Part shown: positions 23,380 to 36,480 of the stretch, in pieces
How positions within the stretch are numbered: the first letter of the stretch is position 1
Layout of the letters: the number at the start of each line of letters is the position of its first letter
Notes under the pieces: generated by a model
The model's database searches: none
What the model was told of the DNA's origin: nothing
Seen by the model: only the letters and a program-made list of their open reading frames with translations
Assembly (NCBI GenBank): GCA_029931535.1
Contig: JAQPZY010001581.1
Span: 558,001-622,000 of the forward strand
DNA length: 64,000 nt
Origin: Margaritifera margaritifera
Taxonomy: Eukaryota > Mollusca > Bivalvia > Unionida > Margaritiferidae
Direction of reading: 5' to 3'
Translations under genes and position numbers: made by a program

Positions 23380-23792
23380 CTGAGAATAGAGTTAAATATG
23401 ATTGACTTAGTATGTGTCATTTATTCTTAATTACATTTATTTTACCTTATTGTTTCAAGAGTGATGATAAATGTATGCCACAAATTCACCCATTCTTCAA
23501 CACTTTACAATAGTATATGAGAAAAAAGCAACCAGAAAATAGGAAATCAAAATTTGTCTTCGTGTTACATTTCAGAATTTGTTTTACACTGACTGAGGTT
23601 CTTTAAACATTACCTCTCAATAAAATGCAAAAAAGCTGTTAAAAAAAACAAACAAAAAAACTACAAAGTCTATTGCACACAAAAAAAATGCTATCGAGAA
23701 GTATTAAGAACCTCTTAAGGTTAAAGAAATGCAAGAGATTATTCCTAATTATTGAATGTGTACAATGTACAATCAAAAATATGAAAACCAAC

Positions 23793-23835
23793 CTTAGTCG
23801 AAAGACACCACGAAGGTCAAAATTTAGGAATGTGC
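23793..23835 (-). CDS. Exon C, module 4
   Basis: A 43-nt exon coding G-TFLNFDLRGVFRL-R. Acceptor TTTCCAG/GC; donor CTAAG/GTTGGT, a weaker donor than its relatives. The core LRGVF and the Gly-Thr start match C2, C3 and C5. The split codon completes as AGA with B4 across a 413-bp intron. It lies 6.2 kb from A4, beyond a tandem-repeat block and a hAT relic. Confidence 0.83.
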
Positions 23836-24046
23836 CTGGAAAGAGAACAAGAATATATTTTGAATGCAAGATCTAGTATCCCTGTTTTTGTCCTTTTACC
23901 AGTAGTGACTTTTGGATGATATTATAAACAGAGTTCTCCATATAATCTTCAAAGTTGCAGTCCAGGACTCCTTCCTTGAAAAAAAGTTGCAGTGCCAGCC
24001 CTAAAACCAAGAGTTTTTTCCTTGCAGAAGATTATGTGCATATTGT

Positions 24047-24049
24047 CAG

Positions 24050-24084
<35 letters not shown>

Positions 24085-24085
24085 T
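24047..24085. repeat. (TA)n microsatellite
   Basis: Uninterrupted TA run, ending in TAGATATATG. Confidence 0.9.
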
Positions 24086-24457
24086 ATATGTCATCAGACT
24101 GCTAGTGCTCATTCATTTTGAAATATTTAGTGTTGTAGTAAAGGAATGAAAAAGTAAGGCAGTTGATAACCTTGATAATTGTGATTGTTTGCAACATTAC
24201 AACTATCACAATTCTCAATTACTTTACCTTTCCATTCTTTAATGGTGTGCAGCTAGAAGGAATCAAGGAAGAGATTACACTTTCTTTTCTATAATAATTT
24301 ATTTAATTATCTTCATTTCATTTCATATCAATACATTTTCCAAGACACTGGAAGAAGAAACAAATGAACGTATTACATTCACTTTTTTTCATTTCATCGT
24401 TTCATTCACTTCTTTCTTAAACAAACTTAAACAAATTTCTCAACAGCAGGTCTATCA

Positions 24458-27060
24458 TCAAAATCCTTAAGTTCTGGACCTTCCTCCATCACCCTCATCA
24501 ATTTTATTACAGTTTCATGCTTTAAACTTCCACGTCCCTTTGTCCTGCTGTGATTATGTGATGAGAAACCTCGCTCAGAAGCCATTCATGTTATAGGTGA
24601 AACCAGGAACACTTCAGCTAAAACAGCAAAGTCTGGAAACAAGTCTGAATACCTCATGTACACTGCCAAGCATACTTCATGCAGATTCATCCCTGCAAGT
24701 GATTTTACCACCACCTTGAACTGAAAGAAGTCATCCTTCATTCTATTGCTTTTAGCAAAGCCTGTCTCCCCACCATAAAGTGTTCCAAGTTCTGTGAGTG
24801 CATCCACTCCATGATTGTCTATTGATGAGTCTCTGGGAATATAGGCAGGATTGAGGATACTATTGAGAAGCTGCAAAATGTGCATAGAATCCTTATGGAA
24901 CCATGACTTCAAGTTTGGTCAGTGAATTCAGGTAATCAGTAGCAGCTTCCTGATACTGGATCCTAGCATACTCTTTATCCTGAATCTTCACACCACGCTA
25001 ACTTCCATTATCAAGCAGTTCAATTGCCTTTGCAAGTTCCTTTCCATTATTAATCTTCAAGTGCTCCAGCTTTGCCATGGTACTGTTTGCCATAATATTT
25101 ACAGTGGAAATATCAACATTGTCCCTCTGGAATATCTGAGACAACTTCCCAAACACACACAGCACATCCCTCATGAAGGCTGTGGTCAGGATAAAGTTTA
25201 CATTCCTCACTTTGCTGAACAGCCCTTTTGCTTCTGCTGTGTCATTGGCTGCCTTATTCTACAGAGCTGGGTAGATGTCAGACACTGCATTAGCTGCTGC
25301 CGCTAAGGAAAGACATCTGAAAGTTGCTGGCTCCTTCAGTGTGACATGTCGCATATCCTCATCATCCAAGACAACTTGCATCTCCTTCAGTTCATTGTAG
25401 TGCGCAGCAGAGTTCCTGTACAATTTTAAACTTGCTTCAATGTTAGCTGATAGTCATTGAATAAGGAAACATCCTTAGATGCTTAACCAGCTGCCAGTGC
25501 CAGTCTGTGTGCTATACAGTGCACCTGTATCATCCTATAACAGTGTTTGTGATGTGACTGTGCACCAACAACATTGTGTTTCCCAGTCATTACTGAAGCA
25601 CCATCACTAGCTAAAGTCACAAGTTTATTCATAGGAATTCGCTTTTGTTCAAATAATCTGACTACCTCATACATTATTGTCGTTGCCTTCCCATATTGAA
25701 AAGCAACACAATCAAGGAAGTGAATGACTGGATCCTTAGTGTCTGCTAACAAATATTTTAACTTCTTATTCACTGTTACATCAGTCCTATAAATCTGAAA
25801 GCATGAATGGCTTTGTTTATTTTCTCCTCCAATGTGGAATTGATTGCATCCAACATCTCCATTTCGGCTTGCTCACCAAAGTACACTCTGGATGAATCTT
25901 GAAAAGCAGGACATCCATTTTGTTTCTGAAAGAGAATAAATGAATCATAAATTCAGGTTTATGTCTTTTACTCTCTCATCTCTCATCCTCCTGACAGGGT
26001 GAAAAACCCTAAAACTGTTCACGTGTTACATGCATGTGTCTTTGTACAATGGTTGCATTTTTCAAGTTTGGTAAAAACAAAAGAAGTATTTGAAAATGTT
26101 GCTGTATATGGACAAAACCAAGACAAGATATCTATCAAGTTTTGTTAGCATAACCTAAGAATCAAAAACATAATATTAATATCGGTAGTATGTATCATGG
26201 AAAAACAATATCTTAAGGATTATATTTTTTTTTAAATTAAAAATATTTTAGCTTTCAGTATAATAAGAAACTTTAATCAAACTTGAGTGGTGTCATCTAC
26301 TGCATATATAACATAATGACACCGTAAGAATGATGGCTTTGTAGCAAAAAGAGATATTTTCTTTTCAGAAAACTTTCAAACCAGTCTATGTTCTAAATCA
26401 ATAAAGTAATTGAGATATAAAAATGTTACCTGAAGTTCAATTAATTTGCTGAACTGGTTCAGTGGATGGTCTTCTTTAGCTATGTAGAACATAGTTCTGA
26501 ATTGGGCCTCTTCGTACTCATCAGAGTCTCTTTCTATTTCGCTACTAATCATATTTTCAAAGACAATTGGCACAACAGTTTTCTTGTCCATAGCCTGATG
26601 CATTTGAATGGCAATAAATGATCCATTGAGACCTCATGCCTAGTAAATGTTGAACTTTACAAGTTTGGTGTTCCTTGGGTTGCCATTGCATTTTTCCTTC
26701 CACAGCCATGACACCATAAAGCCAATAAAGTTTCATTGTTTTCTCATTTTTTGGCTCATGGGAAGGGAATGTTCTATTCCATGAATCTCTTAGTCTCTTT
26801 GGCTTTCTGTTTTCTTTATCAACACTAGACATATTTACTAATTTCTGTCGACCAGTCTCGTGAAAATCCAGCTCATCTGTAGCCTTGCGCTTGGCACCAA
26901 CAAAATTATGTAAAGTTGCTGTTGGAGAAGTACATATATGATAATTACTCAAAAACGAAAGTATCTCTGTACATGACACCAAAAACCAGCTGATTTTACG
27001 ATGATTTATGATGATCCACATGGAAGCTCGTATTCCTCCAATAAACAAAATAAGTTGCAA
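24458..27060 (-). pseudogene. hAT-type transposase-derived gene relic (KIAA1586/ZNF862-like)
   Basis: Minus-strand pieces in order: a Lys/Arg-rich N-terminus with a decayed zinc-finger region (about 26.9-26.6 kb); the segment ending NQFSKLIELQ; an intron with GT-AG ends; KQNGCPAFQDSS...; then IPMNKLVTLASDGASVMTGK and VHCIAHRLALAAG, the typical catalytic-domain signature (SDGASVMTG, H-C-x-A-H-R-L-A-L). The final part has MASERGFSSHNHSRTKGRGS, the hAT dimerisation motif, ending near 24.46 kb. In-frame stops near 25.8, 25.45, 25.0 and 24.58 kb show it is dead. Confidence 0.8.
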
Positions 27061-28080
27061 AAGCTTGGAACTATTTTTCTAAATACAGTATAGAATAAAA
27101 TGCAAGTGTTCCTAACACCACATAAGGATTTATAATATGATGAATTAAAACTCTGCTGTGTGAAGCTTATCAAAGAGAGGTGTCAAAGCACATTTGCGTG
27201 TAATTAGTCTTTTAATCAAAATGATCACTAGGCAGAGACAATACATTAACAGGTGTCTTAATCTCCTTGTGTACTGAGTTCTTACCTATGCCGCTTCACC
27301 TAATCGCATTACAATCACTTGAAGTTTGTTTGATAGCTCGTACACTACAGTACATGACTGACACCTGCTTTGTATCAACGGATCAAATAAACGAGAATTT
27401 AGCCGACAAAAAACTTGCGTACAGAGTACTCAGCTCTTGGAATTTTCATGCATCCAAAATGAAACGTACACATACTTTTTATGCCAATTTCAGTGTCCCT
27501 GAGAACCCTGGACTATATCATATAAAGAATAAGAAATGATGTTTGAATTTTAAAACATTGTAAAAAGTTTGAAAGATAGCCTACAAAAATGTTTAGCCAA
27601 TCATACTGCTTCCTCATCAATTATTACCATGACCAAAATGAAATAGAATTGTGCGCAAAACCTCGGTTGAAAGTTGGAACCCTTTATCTATCAAAATAAA
27701 ATGCTAATTACAGACTTCCTCTGGGATCCTTCTAGGGGTGCTGATGGGGAAAGTCTATTTTCATGCTAAGTTCCTCTAGAGCATGACAATATTCTCTAGA
27801 AAAACGTCATTAAATCTTCATAAGTTCAGGAAATCCATCATTTTCCAGCCATAAATGTTTGTGATAAACATATCCTACTTGTATATAAATCAATGTTTTA
27901 AAAACAACAGTCCCTTGATGGGAATGATGCTCTACTGTCTGAATAGAATTTCCAGGAATTCTAGATAAGAACATTTCTTCATTTTAACTACTGAGCATTG
28001 AAACCATCTTGGTTATTCCTGAGCAATAATACAATTTTCAAATTAGCCACTTTGGCAGCCATACTGGATGTAAACTCATT
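27061..28080. other. Unassigned intronic sequence
   Basis: A 90-codon plus-strand frame at 27.27-27.54 kb has no domain and sits next to the transposase relic; it may be terminal sequence of that element. Nothing else seen. Confidence 0.4.
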
Positions 28081-28084
28081 CATT

Positions 28085-29640
28085 TAGAACCAACAATACA
28101 TCATTATAAGTCTTCCAGTGAAAGCCTCATACCAATATGACCATCCATTCACGAGGAGTAGTAACAGCAAGATTTTCAGGATGGCCATCATGACAGTCAT
28201 ATTTGATATAAGACTGACACAATTTAGGATGAACCAGATAAGATTCCATGTCAATATGGCCATCAATTCAGAAGAAGCAGCAATAACTAGATTTTCAAGA
28301 TGATCACCATATTGGTCATACTGGATGTCAGATAAGCATTATTTTTATTCAGGACCAACTAGACATCTAAAGAAATCTTCTGGTGAAAACCCCATGTCAA
28401 TATGACTTTCCATTTTGGAGGAGTAGCGATAACAAGATTTTCAAGATAGCTGCCAATGGCAGTCATACTGGAGATCAGATGGGTACCATTTCAATTTACA
28501 ACCAACTAGACAACATAAGAAATCTTCTGGTGAAAACCCCATGTCAATATGACTTTCCGTTTAGGAGTAGCAATAACAAAATTTTCAAAATGGCCACTAT
28601 GGTGGCCATATTGGTTGTTAAATCGACATCATTTTCATGTATTAGTTTTTGGGTGAAAACCCAATGTTGATATGACTTTCCATCTAGGAAGAGTAGTGAT
28701 AACAAGATTTTCAATATGGCCACTGTGGTTGCCATATTGGAGGTCAAATCAACACAATTTTCATTTAGGACCAACTAGATACCATAAGAAGTGTTCCAAT
28801 GAAAACCCCATATCGATATGACTTTCCATTCAGAAAGAGTGGTGATAACAAGATTTTGAAGCTGACTGCCATGGTGGACATACTGAATATCAGAACATCA
28901 CCATTTTCATTTAGGATAAAACAGACATCATTAGAAGTCTTGTAGTGAAAACCCAATATTGATATGACCATCCATTCTGAAAGAGTAGCAATAATAAGAT
29001 TTTCAAGATGGCCATATTGAGGGTAGGTTTGCATCATATTTGTTCTGGACCAACTAGACATCATAAGAAGTCTTCTGGTGAAACCCCATGTTACATTCAG
29101 GAGGAATAGTGATAACAAGATTTTCAATACAGCCGCTATATTGGACATCAGATTGGCACCATTTTCATTTAGGACAAACTAGTCATCAAAACAAGTCTTT
29201 TAGTGAAAACCTGATGTTTTGATATGACCATCCCTTTAAGAAGAGTAGTGACCAGAAGATTTTCAAGACGGCCACTGTGGTGGTCATATGGGATGTCCTA
29301 GTGGTACCATTTTCATTTAGGACCAACAAGACACCATAAGAAGTCATGTGGTGAAAACCCCATGTCAATATAATTTTCCATTCAGGAGGAGTAGCGATAA
29401 CAATATTTTCAACATGGCCATACTGGATGTGCAAGCAGAACAATTTTCATTTATGACCAACTAGTTTCATTTATGACCAACTAAGCCTTGGGATGAATGT
29501 GTGTGTAAAGTTTCATGGCAATCCTTGAAGTAGTGTATAAGTAGCTAAAACAAATTGGTGCTAACAGACATACAAATGATGGACGACAGACAATAGTCCA
29601 TCACATAAGCTCTTCTGGTCAATGACCAGTAGAGCTGATA
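28085..29640 (+). repeat. Tandem repeat, about ten units of 120-148 bp
   Basis: Each unit holds CCCCATGTCAATATGACTTTCC-like sequence, then GGAG.AGTAGCGATAACA, AGATTTTCAAGATGGCCA and TTTTCATTTAGGACCAACTAGA. Unit starts are spaced 118, 145, 146, 124, 144, 146, 132, 125 and 148 bases apart. The block ends with GTTTCATGGCAATCCTTGAA and GATGGACGACAGACAATAGTC, then AGCTCTTCTGGTCAATGACC, the terminus of an element that carries the array. Short open frames here are repeat artefacts. Confidence 0.85.
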
Positions 29641-30064
29641 TTTAAAGTATGCAGATTTATGTATTAACTTATTAACCAGACATAATAAAAATCTTAAACT
29701 TATCAAGCAAACATTTTTTTTTAAAATTCTAATCAAATTTTGACTTTTTTAAAACTCCAATTTAGTGAATGATTGAAGATGAGAATAATTGAGAATAAAA
29801 CGTGTTATTACTTGCCAAATCAAAGTCTACTATTAGAAAAAACACAACTTACAAGCCAGTGTATACAGTAATTGACTTATTAAGATGGAGCATCTATATA
29901 AATACTATCTATTTTACTGGCAGATTAAGTGATAAAATTCACCTCAGTTTATAAAAGGGTTATATAGAAATACCCATTGTTTTATATTTAAACAAGGGGA
30001 GCAACTTATACATGAGTAAATATACTGTAAAAATAATAAAGCTCCTTTATAGTGTGCCACCTAC

Positions 30065-30277
30065 CCCATGTATAATCTGCTAGAGATATCTGATGCTCCA
30101 GCTTCTCAATCTTGACAATGACAACAAGGTTGCAAGAGTCTATCTCCAGTGAAGTGTTGATGAATCTGTTGATGGTGTCCACCTTGATACAACAGTCCAC
30201 TCTGTTACACTTGGGTGAAACATGGCATGCTGTAAAATTATCTGTCATCTCTGGAAGCACCAGGTCTGATTTACATT
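30065..30277 (-). CDS. Exon A, module 4
   Basis: A 213-nt exon, one codon longer than the other A exons, with six cysteines (E-C-K, TAC, PKC, DCC, DSC) and the ending VKIEKLEHQISLADYTWG. Sequons NFT and NTS. Acceptor TTATACAG; donor TGGG/GTAGGT. The extra codon lies in the variable stretch before the second or third Cys. Confidence 0.91.
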
Positions 30278-30833
30278 CTGTATAACAACAAAAATACATG
30301 TTTACAAATAGTAGATAACAGCATCTTATATCTGACATTTATATGGGAAACATGGATTTCACCATATAGTGGCATAACAAATCCTTTACAACTGAAGGGG
30401 CATTAGATATAGAAAATTTAACAAGAATAACTGTAATGTTGAACATAATTATAAAAATATGAAAATATACAAGTTTGTTTTAGATATAAGTTTGAGACTG
30501 GCACACACACTTTTTCTGTTTTTTTTACCCTCTTGTCATTTGTTATTTCTTAGCATATGATTTTGCTGAAAACATATATTGCATTACATTTTAGCAAGAA
30601 ATTTATTGAGTAAACTAATCTGGATGCAATGTTTTTTTTTTTAAATTTTTAATACACAAGAGCAAGAAACCTAGTGTACTCCCCTCCTGATGTATGTCAA
30701 TTCATACATGCATAATGTTGATATGATAAAAAGTCACCCCACCAAAATCAGGCTCTGCTCAGACATTAGCAATTCAATGGGAAAAGAAATAAAGAGAAAC
30801 TTGAGCTATCGCAAAAATCTGACTTTCACCTAC

Positions 30834-31007
30834 CATTTCTCCAGCCAGCTACAGCACCCTGGAATGGAGGACCATTTGTGTTGCATGATGAGCTCATCAG
30901 ATACCTTGCTATTTCAAGTTCATCCAACAGCAGTCTGATCAAATAAGACTTGATGGGTTCACTTGAGTTCTCTCCCCTTTCTTTAAGCCAGTTATGTAGA
31001 GAAAAGT
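30834..31007 (-). CDS. Exon D, module 3
   Basis: A 174-nt exon starting D-FSLHNWLKERG, then a run YLIRLLLDELEIARYL, one Cys (SSSC) and an ending GWRN. It has the sequon NSS. Acceptor AATTACAG; donor AAATG/GTAGGT. It is separated from B3 by an 8.2-kb intron packed with LINE and hAT relics, and from A4 by only 556 bases. The match to D1 and D4 in phase, length and the W-L / L-x-I / Cys spacing is what ties it to the gene across that gap. Confidence 0.88.
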
Positions 31008-31559
31008 CTGTAATTCAAAGCAAGTAAACAAATGGAAAGGCAGTATCTATTAATGAATTCCCAGAACAAAACAACTACATCAGATGAAGCTAAATACTAA
31101 GGCATATTAAAATGAACAAGATAAATGAGAAGAAAAGTTGCATTCAATATGGGTTGTTTGAGACAATGAAACAGAAATGAATGAAATTAAAAACAAAATA
31201 ATTAATGCCACTGTTATGACCAAACATTTAGAAAAATGGAGGTAATCAAACAGAGCTCCCTCTAGACAAATCTGTGTACAAAATTTGAAAATATTGTGGG
31301 AAAAACTGATTGAATACTGTTATTTCTGAAAAACAGAAAATGGAATACCCAGCACAAAGTTTTGAGTTAAATGAGGTAAAAGGTTTGTACAAGGTTGACA
31401 TAAAAGAATCAGATGTTCTCAAACCTAAATATAGTAGATATATAAAACTTAGCAACTCTTTAATAATTATACAGAAAGATAGAGATATCTGTTTCCCTCA
31501 CCGCACCAAAATGCATGCTAGAAGACACAAGATTTGTCAAAGAGATTTCATATATAAGA

Positions 31560-32455
31560 ACTTTGTATTTACAAAATATACAGGGAAGTGATAAGCATCA
31601 TGAGTTTGCACCAGAAAGTAAAGTGTGAATTTTGGATGGATGAACAGATAAATGGATAAAAACATTAAAAATATTGAAAATGAAGAATTGTACATAGCAA
31701 AAGTCATGTCTACACTACCAGTCAAATGTGCACCAAAATTAATAGAGACATCTAAAATGATTTTGGAGTTTTTCCCTGGAAACTAAAGTGTGGATAATGA
31801 TGGCTGGCTGGATGGACAAATGGATAAAAAAACTTTAAAAATATATAAACTAAAAACTTCTGAATAGCAAAAGGTAAGTCTGAACCACTATTCTAATATG
31901 TGTAAAAAGTCTCACAGAGATATCTTAAATAATGGATGAACAAATGGATGAAAACTTACAAAATATTTAAACTGCTGAATTGTGAAAAATAAAAGGCATA
32001 TCTACACCATTAGTTTAATACATGTACCCAAATTTCACAGAGTCATCTTAAAAGGTTTCACAATTATGCTCTGGAAATGAAACTGTGAACAATGAAGGCA
32101 CAAACAAACAGTCAAATAATAAAAACAAAAATATTCAAAGCAAAAGAATTGTGACTAGCAAAAAGCACAACTACACTACTAGTCAAATATGTGTACAAAG
32201 TTTTATTGAGATATCGTGAATGATTTTTGAGTATATGAGCCAGAAATTAAATTGTGATGGATGGAGAGACAGAAAAAGTCAAAAACATTCAAAATACTGA
32301 AACTGAAGAATCATGAATAGTAGATGGCACATCTGGATCACTAGTCTAATATATGCACCAGATTTTGGAGTTATGCTCTGGCAACAAAAGTGTGACAGAT
32401 GGACTGATGGACAGAACCCATTTCTATATCCCTCACCCAGTGAAGCTAGCAGGGA
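31560..32455 (+). repeat. Tandem repeat, about five units of roughly 155 bp
   Basis: Units share AGCAAAA..CA..TCTACACTA, CTA.TCAAATGTGCACCAAA and GGAAA.TAAAGTGTGGA. The end is CAGATGGACTGATGGACAGA, then TATATCCCTCACCCAGTGAA, the standard closing motif of this repeat class. Confidence 0.8.
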
Positions 32456-32989
32456 ATAAAAGATTCTATGAATTAAATGAGATTGCTTAAATTTAAACCA
32501 ATCAGTTGTATATTGATAACTACATGTAGGGAGAAAATTTAATATTCTGACTAGCCTAATGTGCCATTTTTCTCTGTACATGTATACCCAGTGTTTTATC
32601 TATCCAAAGCACTGAATTTTAACAAATGCTGCCAATATTTTCCTGCACAGTATATGCATACAACTGACATGTCTCATTTCCTCTGCATTATATAGCTAAT
32701 AAAGCGTCATTAAAACCATCAAAAACAAAAAAGTAGCTGATATCAATGTTTGTTTCAAATTTGACATTGATGCAATATTTTATTAATGAAATATGGTGGT
32801 TACACAAACGAAATTGACTTTTGGATCTCTATCTGAATGCTATGATACCTGCTAGATGCATTTGCAGACTTGAGTAACAAGAGCTGTCAGGAAGACAACC
32901 AAGATTGACTGTTGGTGTTTTTGATTACATTGGTGAGAACCTCACTCAACAAATTAATTAGCATAACAAAAAGTTAGTCTTTGAGGCCT

Positions 32990-33410
32990 ACTTTCCCGTG
33001 GGGAGGGACATAATAATGTGGGAACAGCCTGACTAAGTTCCATGTAGATACCATGCCTACAGCTGGAGAACAAACTTTGCCAACAAATATTTTATACTTG
33101 GTTCAACTTTTAAAGTGGGAAAATATGAAAATATTAGTGAAAGAAAAGTAGATCACGATGACCAAATTTTGCCTGGGGTGGTTTTGAGTGATATAAAGAA
33201 AACTCTGGCGAAGCTCCATAACCACAGCAGACATACAGCTGGAGATCTGCTAGTAGGACAAAACTTTTCCACTTGGGTTAAACTGTACACAGGTTGGTTG
33301 AAATAATGTGAGAATGTGAGAAAAACCCTATTCCAGTTACATGAACATACTATCCTTACAACTGGAGATTTAGCCAAAAGACATAACTTTTACATTAAGG
33401 TTAATCTGTA
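32990..33410 (+). repeat. Short tandem repeat block, about three units
   Basis: CTACAGCTGGAGAACAAACTTTGCC, CATACAGCTGGAGATCTGCTAG and CTTACAACTGGAGATTTAGCC start three diverged units of about 120-170 bp, each followed by an AAAACTTTT-like stretch. Confidence 0.5.
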
Positions 33411-33599
33411 AATAACAAAGTAACAACCAGTATTCGAAACTTGGCGAAAAAAGCTGTGACCACAGGGGCTTAAAGCAAATGTAAACTGCATGCTCTTCAT
33501 GGGAGCTGTAGGACCCACCATAAAAGTGACAAAATAAGAGAACAAAAAGCTTTTGTCATTTATAATTAGCAGACACAGAAAAAAAAACAAATGGGTAAC

Positions 33600-36450
33600 A
33601 TTGGATATGGCAATATTTACCACATTTTGATGACTTTTCCCTTTGTGCCAATCAATGAGTAAACTCCTCCAGAACCCTTCCAAATAAATGTAAACATGAA
33701 GAACAACAAGATAAAATAAAAAGGTAAAGATGTTAAAATTCTGTAAAAGTTATATAAAATAAAAGATAAAGGTAAAACATGTAAAATCCTTAAAACATAT
33801 GGTCCAAATTTGTTCCATAAACTGCTTTCCCTCAAAAAGTCCAAGAGTGTCTAGGATGGTACAGCATCATAAAGCTTCTTCAATGAGTCCACATCAAAAT
33901 GCTTCTGTCTCACAAAAGTTGATACACTGAACAAGAATGTGTTCCACTGTCAGTGGACAATGGCAGGGTATGCACTCTGGTTGAGGTTCACCTTGCAGGA
34001 GGTACAGTTATATACATGAGTTAGGTATATGTGTCCTATATGCAACTGGCACAATACCACTTCATCTCTGCAATTTGGTCTATATGAGGGATGCCACTCT
34101 CTAGGAGTGGGTTGGATGTTCTGATGGTTGTTTGTGGAGTTTTCATTCCACACATTTTGCCAAGTATGAAGAGCATGCTGATTTACATCTTATTTGAAGT
34201 CAGTATACAGAATCTTTCATTGGAACTGGGTGACTGCAGGACAACTTTGGCTGCTTTATTTGTCCTTTCATTACCCTTAATACCCATATGACTAGGCGGC
34301 CAACAGTACGTAATATTTTTCCAGATGTATGTGCAAATCATGTTTCTGTAATATCTGTGATATTAATGAGTTTTCTGATCATAAGTTTTGTAAGGCTTTC
34401 AGTATGGAAAGGGAATCCAAAAAGATGATGAAATTTGTTTTTTGCAAGGTTTCAATGTAGTTTGAATACTTTACTATTGCTGTAATTTCTGTGGTATAAA
34501 TGGTGGTTTTATCGAGAGTGATGAGGATGACCTGCTGGAAGCATCCCCTGCTGTTTTCGAAGCCATATTTGCATGTGACTAGAAAGCCAGGACATTGAGC
34601 CCTTGAAGATTGCAGCTGAGAAATATCATAGACTTTGCAAAAAAACAAGAATGATCAGGTCTCAAACAACATAAAATAATGAAATACTTCAAGTGGAGAA
34701 TACACATCATGTGAGTGAACAGTGCTTATTCTATTTGGATTAGTACTTTTGTGAAAAAATGTGTTTCTTTTAGACATCATTGGATTTTAATGGGATTACA
34801 TACATGTGTGTAAGTTTGTTATCTTTTGTTAGTTCTGTTATTCTGCATTTTAGAATTGCTAAAAGCGTGCTGCACATGGTTTGACATCATTGAATCGCAA
34901 ATCAGCATATGTAACTGGTGTTTTGACAAAAGATGAGATATTTTATTGAAAAAAATGACTTGACATTACTCATGGCATTTTTTGACAGATAGATGTTAAT
35001 TTGATTAATTGCAAAATGTGTTTAGAAGAGGTGAATATGTCATTGTGAGCTCTTAATTAAAAAAGAATCAAGCTCTTAACGTCAGGATACATTGGCCTGA
35101 AGTGCAACCTGAATTGAATCGTTTCTTTTCTTCTTAGCAATTGATGATATTTGTCGATCAATTTAGATCACTTTAAACTTGATGACAATTCAGCTTTAAA
35201 TAGAAATTACAATTGGCAAGTATATTTATTAAAATGGGGGTTTTACATCCTTGTTTTAATGTTACTCATATGATCTGATCTATCAAATGTACGACAATAT
35301 GGGTTAAAAGGAAACAACCTGAAGCTTGGTATTATATCTTTGTTTCCTTTTTAAAACATTTGTATTGACAGAATTAAATGTATAAATACCATGCAGTGAA
35401 AAAAATACCTAATTTACATAAACTAACATTATTACTATATGTGTGACTAACGTTTTGTTTACCCCCACCCCCCAACACACACACTCTCATTCATATAATT
35501 TTCAATCATTTTAGCTATACCGCTGTTCGGTACATAATGCGGTAGGAGGTTATGGACCCCAACTACCACGTAATAATGGGGGAGTACTGTACTTCCAACA
35601 TTGATTTTTGCTGTTTCTACATAAGAACAAATTTGTATGCAAATATTTGGAATTAAATTTGGTTTCTGAACATATAAAATTTGGCATTTGGGCCTAAAGA
35701 CATACTATATCATATGTGGGTTTAGACGGATAAGAACATAGCTTGTTAGTATACTGAAGAGCCAATTTCATTCATCTGAGATAAGTTATAGCTCATTTGC
35801 CTCAAAATAGAAGATTTCTGATGGGGAAGTTCTAAATGCATCCAAAGTCTAAGCAGCTGATTGTATTGGGTCAAGGTAACATTTATAAGCTGAACCATAC
35901 ACAATCAAGCTATAGTCAAGTTTAGATCTTACTAATGACCTGAATAACCAGAGCAAGACCTTCTGATCTGCACCCCAGCCTGTGTTTGCCATGATCCATA
36001 CTAAATCCAACGCTTTTTGACATTTGTAACTAAGGTATCTAATAGCTGGAGGGAAAATATGTATACGGTTGAAAATAAGCCCTACAAATTTGGTCTCCTT
36101 CAAAACAGGAATAAGAAAACACTCAGATCAGCATTTGGGTCATTGTGAATTCAATGTAATAAAAAAAAGTGCACACAAACAGTTTTAGATTTAAAATTTT
36201 TTAACCCATTTTATTCTGCGCATTTCTGAACTCCATTTAAGTTCATCTGCAGTTGGCATTCAGCAGTATGCATATGCTTTGATTTATAGCAGATCAAAAA
36301 ACTGTTGACATATAATAAGCAGAGCAGACAGTTCCTGAACTAAGGCATTTTACTCTGCTGTTAATTTTTATGTTGAATAGGGTGACTGACAATATGCTGC
36401 CCTGAAGTACATCCATATATGTGACAGAACCAGGAATTAAAACCCAGTAG
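33600..36450 (-). mobile_element. RNase H-type LINE relic, ORF2 3' half
   Basis: Minus-strand blocks in order: VLQGSILSVTLFNIKINS (reverse-transcriptase palm, near 36.4 kb), ETKFVGLIFNRIHIFPP and GADQKVLLWLFRSLVRSKLD (thumb, 36.1-35.9 kb), TIYTTEITAIVKYSNYIET and FIIFLDSLSILKAL (RNase H, 34.5-34.4 kb), and EWHPSYR..CRDEVVLCQL near 34.1 kb. Gene order with a terminal RNase H fits the I group of LINEs. About 1.15 kb between thumb and RNase H (34.69-35.84 kb) is extra sequence I cannot assign. No intact frame. Confidence 0.75.
34690..35840. other. Unassigned insert inside the LINE relic
   Basis: AT-rich sequence splitting the thumb and RNase H parts. Near 35.51-35.59 kb it holds a CG-containing stretch whose reverse strand reads TACAGTACTCCCCCATTATT then GGGGTCCATAACC, similar in style to the ends of TA-flanked inverted-repeat elements. 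I did not find its partner end. Confidence 0.35.
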
Positions 36451-36480
36451 ATTTATAAATTTTGATCAGTAGATTGGCTT

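Noticed and set aside
23446..23494. A 49-nt candidate exon C for module 4
   Set aside because: Frame and GT-AG ends fit, but its length differs from all others, the polypyrimidine tract is poor and it lacks the G-V-F core. The 43-nt exon at 23,793-23,835 fits on every count.
28085..29640. CRISPR-like array
   Set aside because: Units are 120-148 bp, diverged along their whole length and have no short conserved repeat with unique spacers. The genome is eukaryotic.
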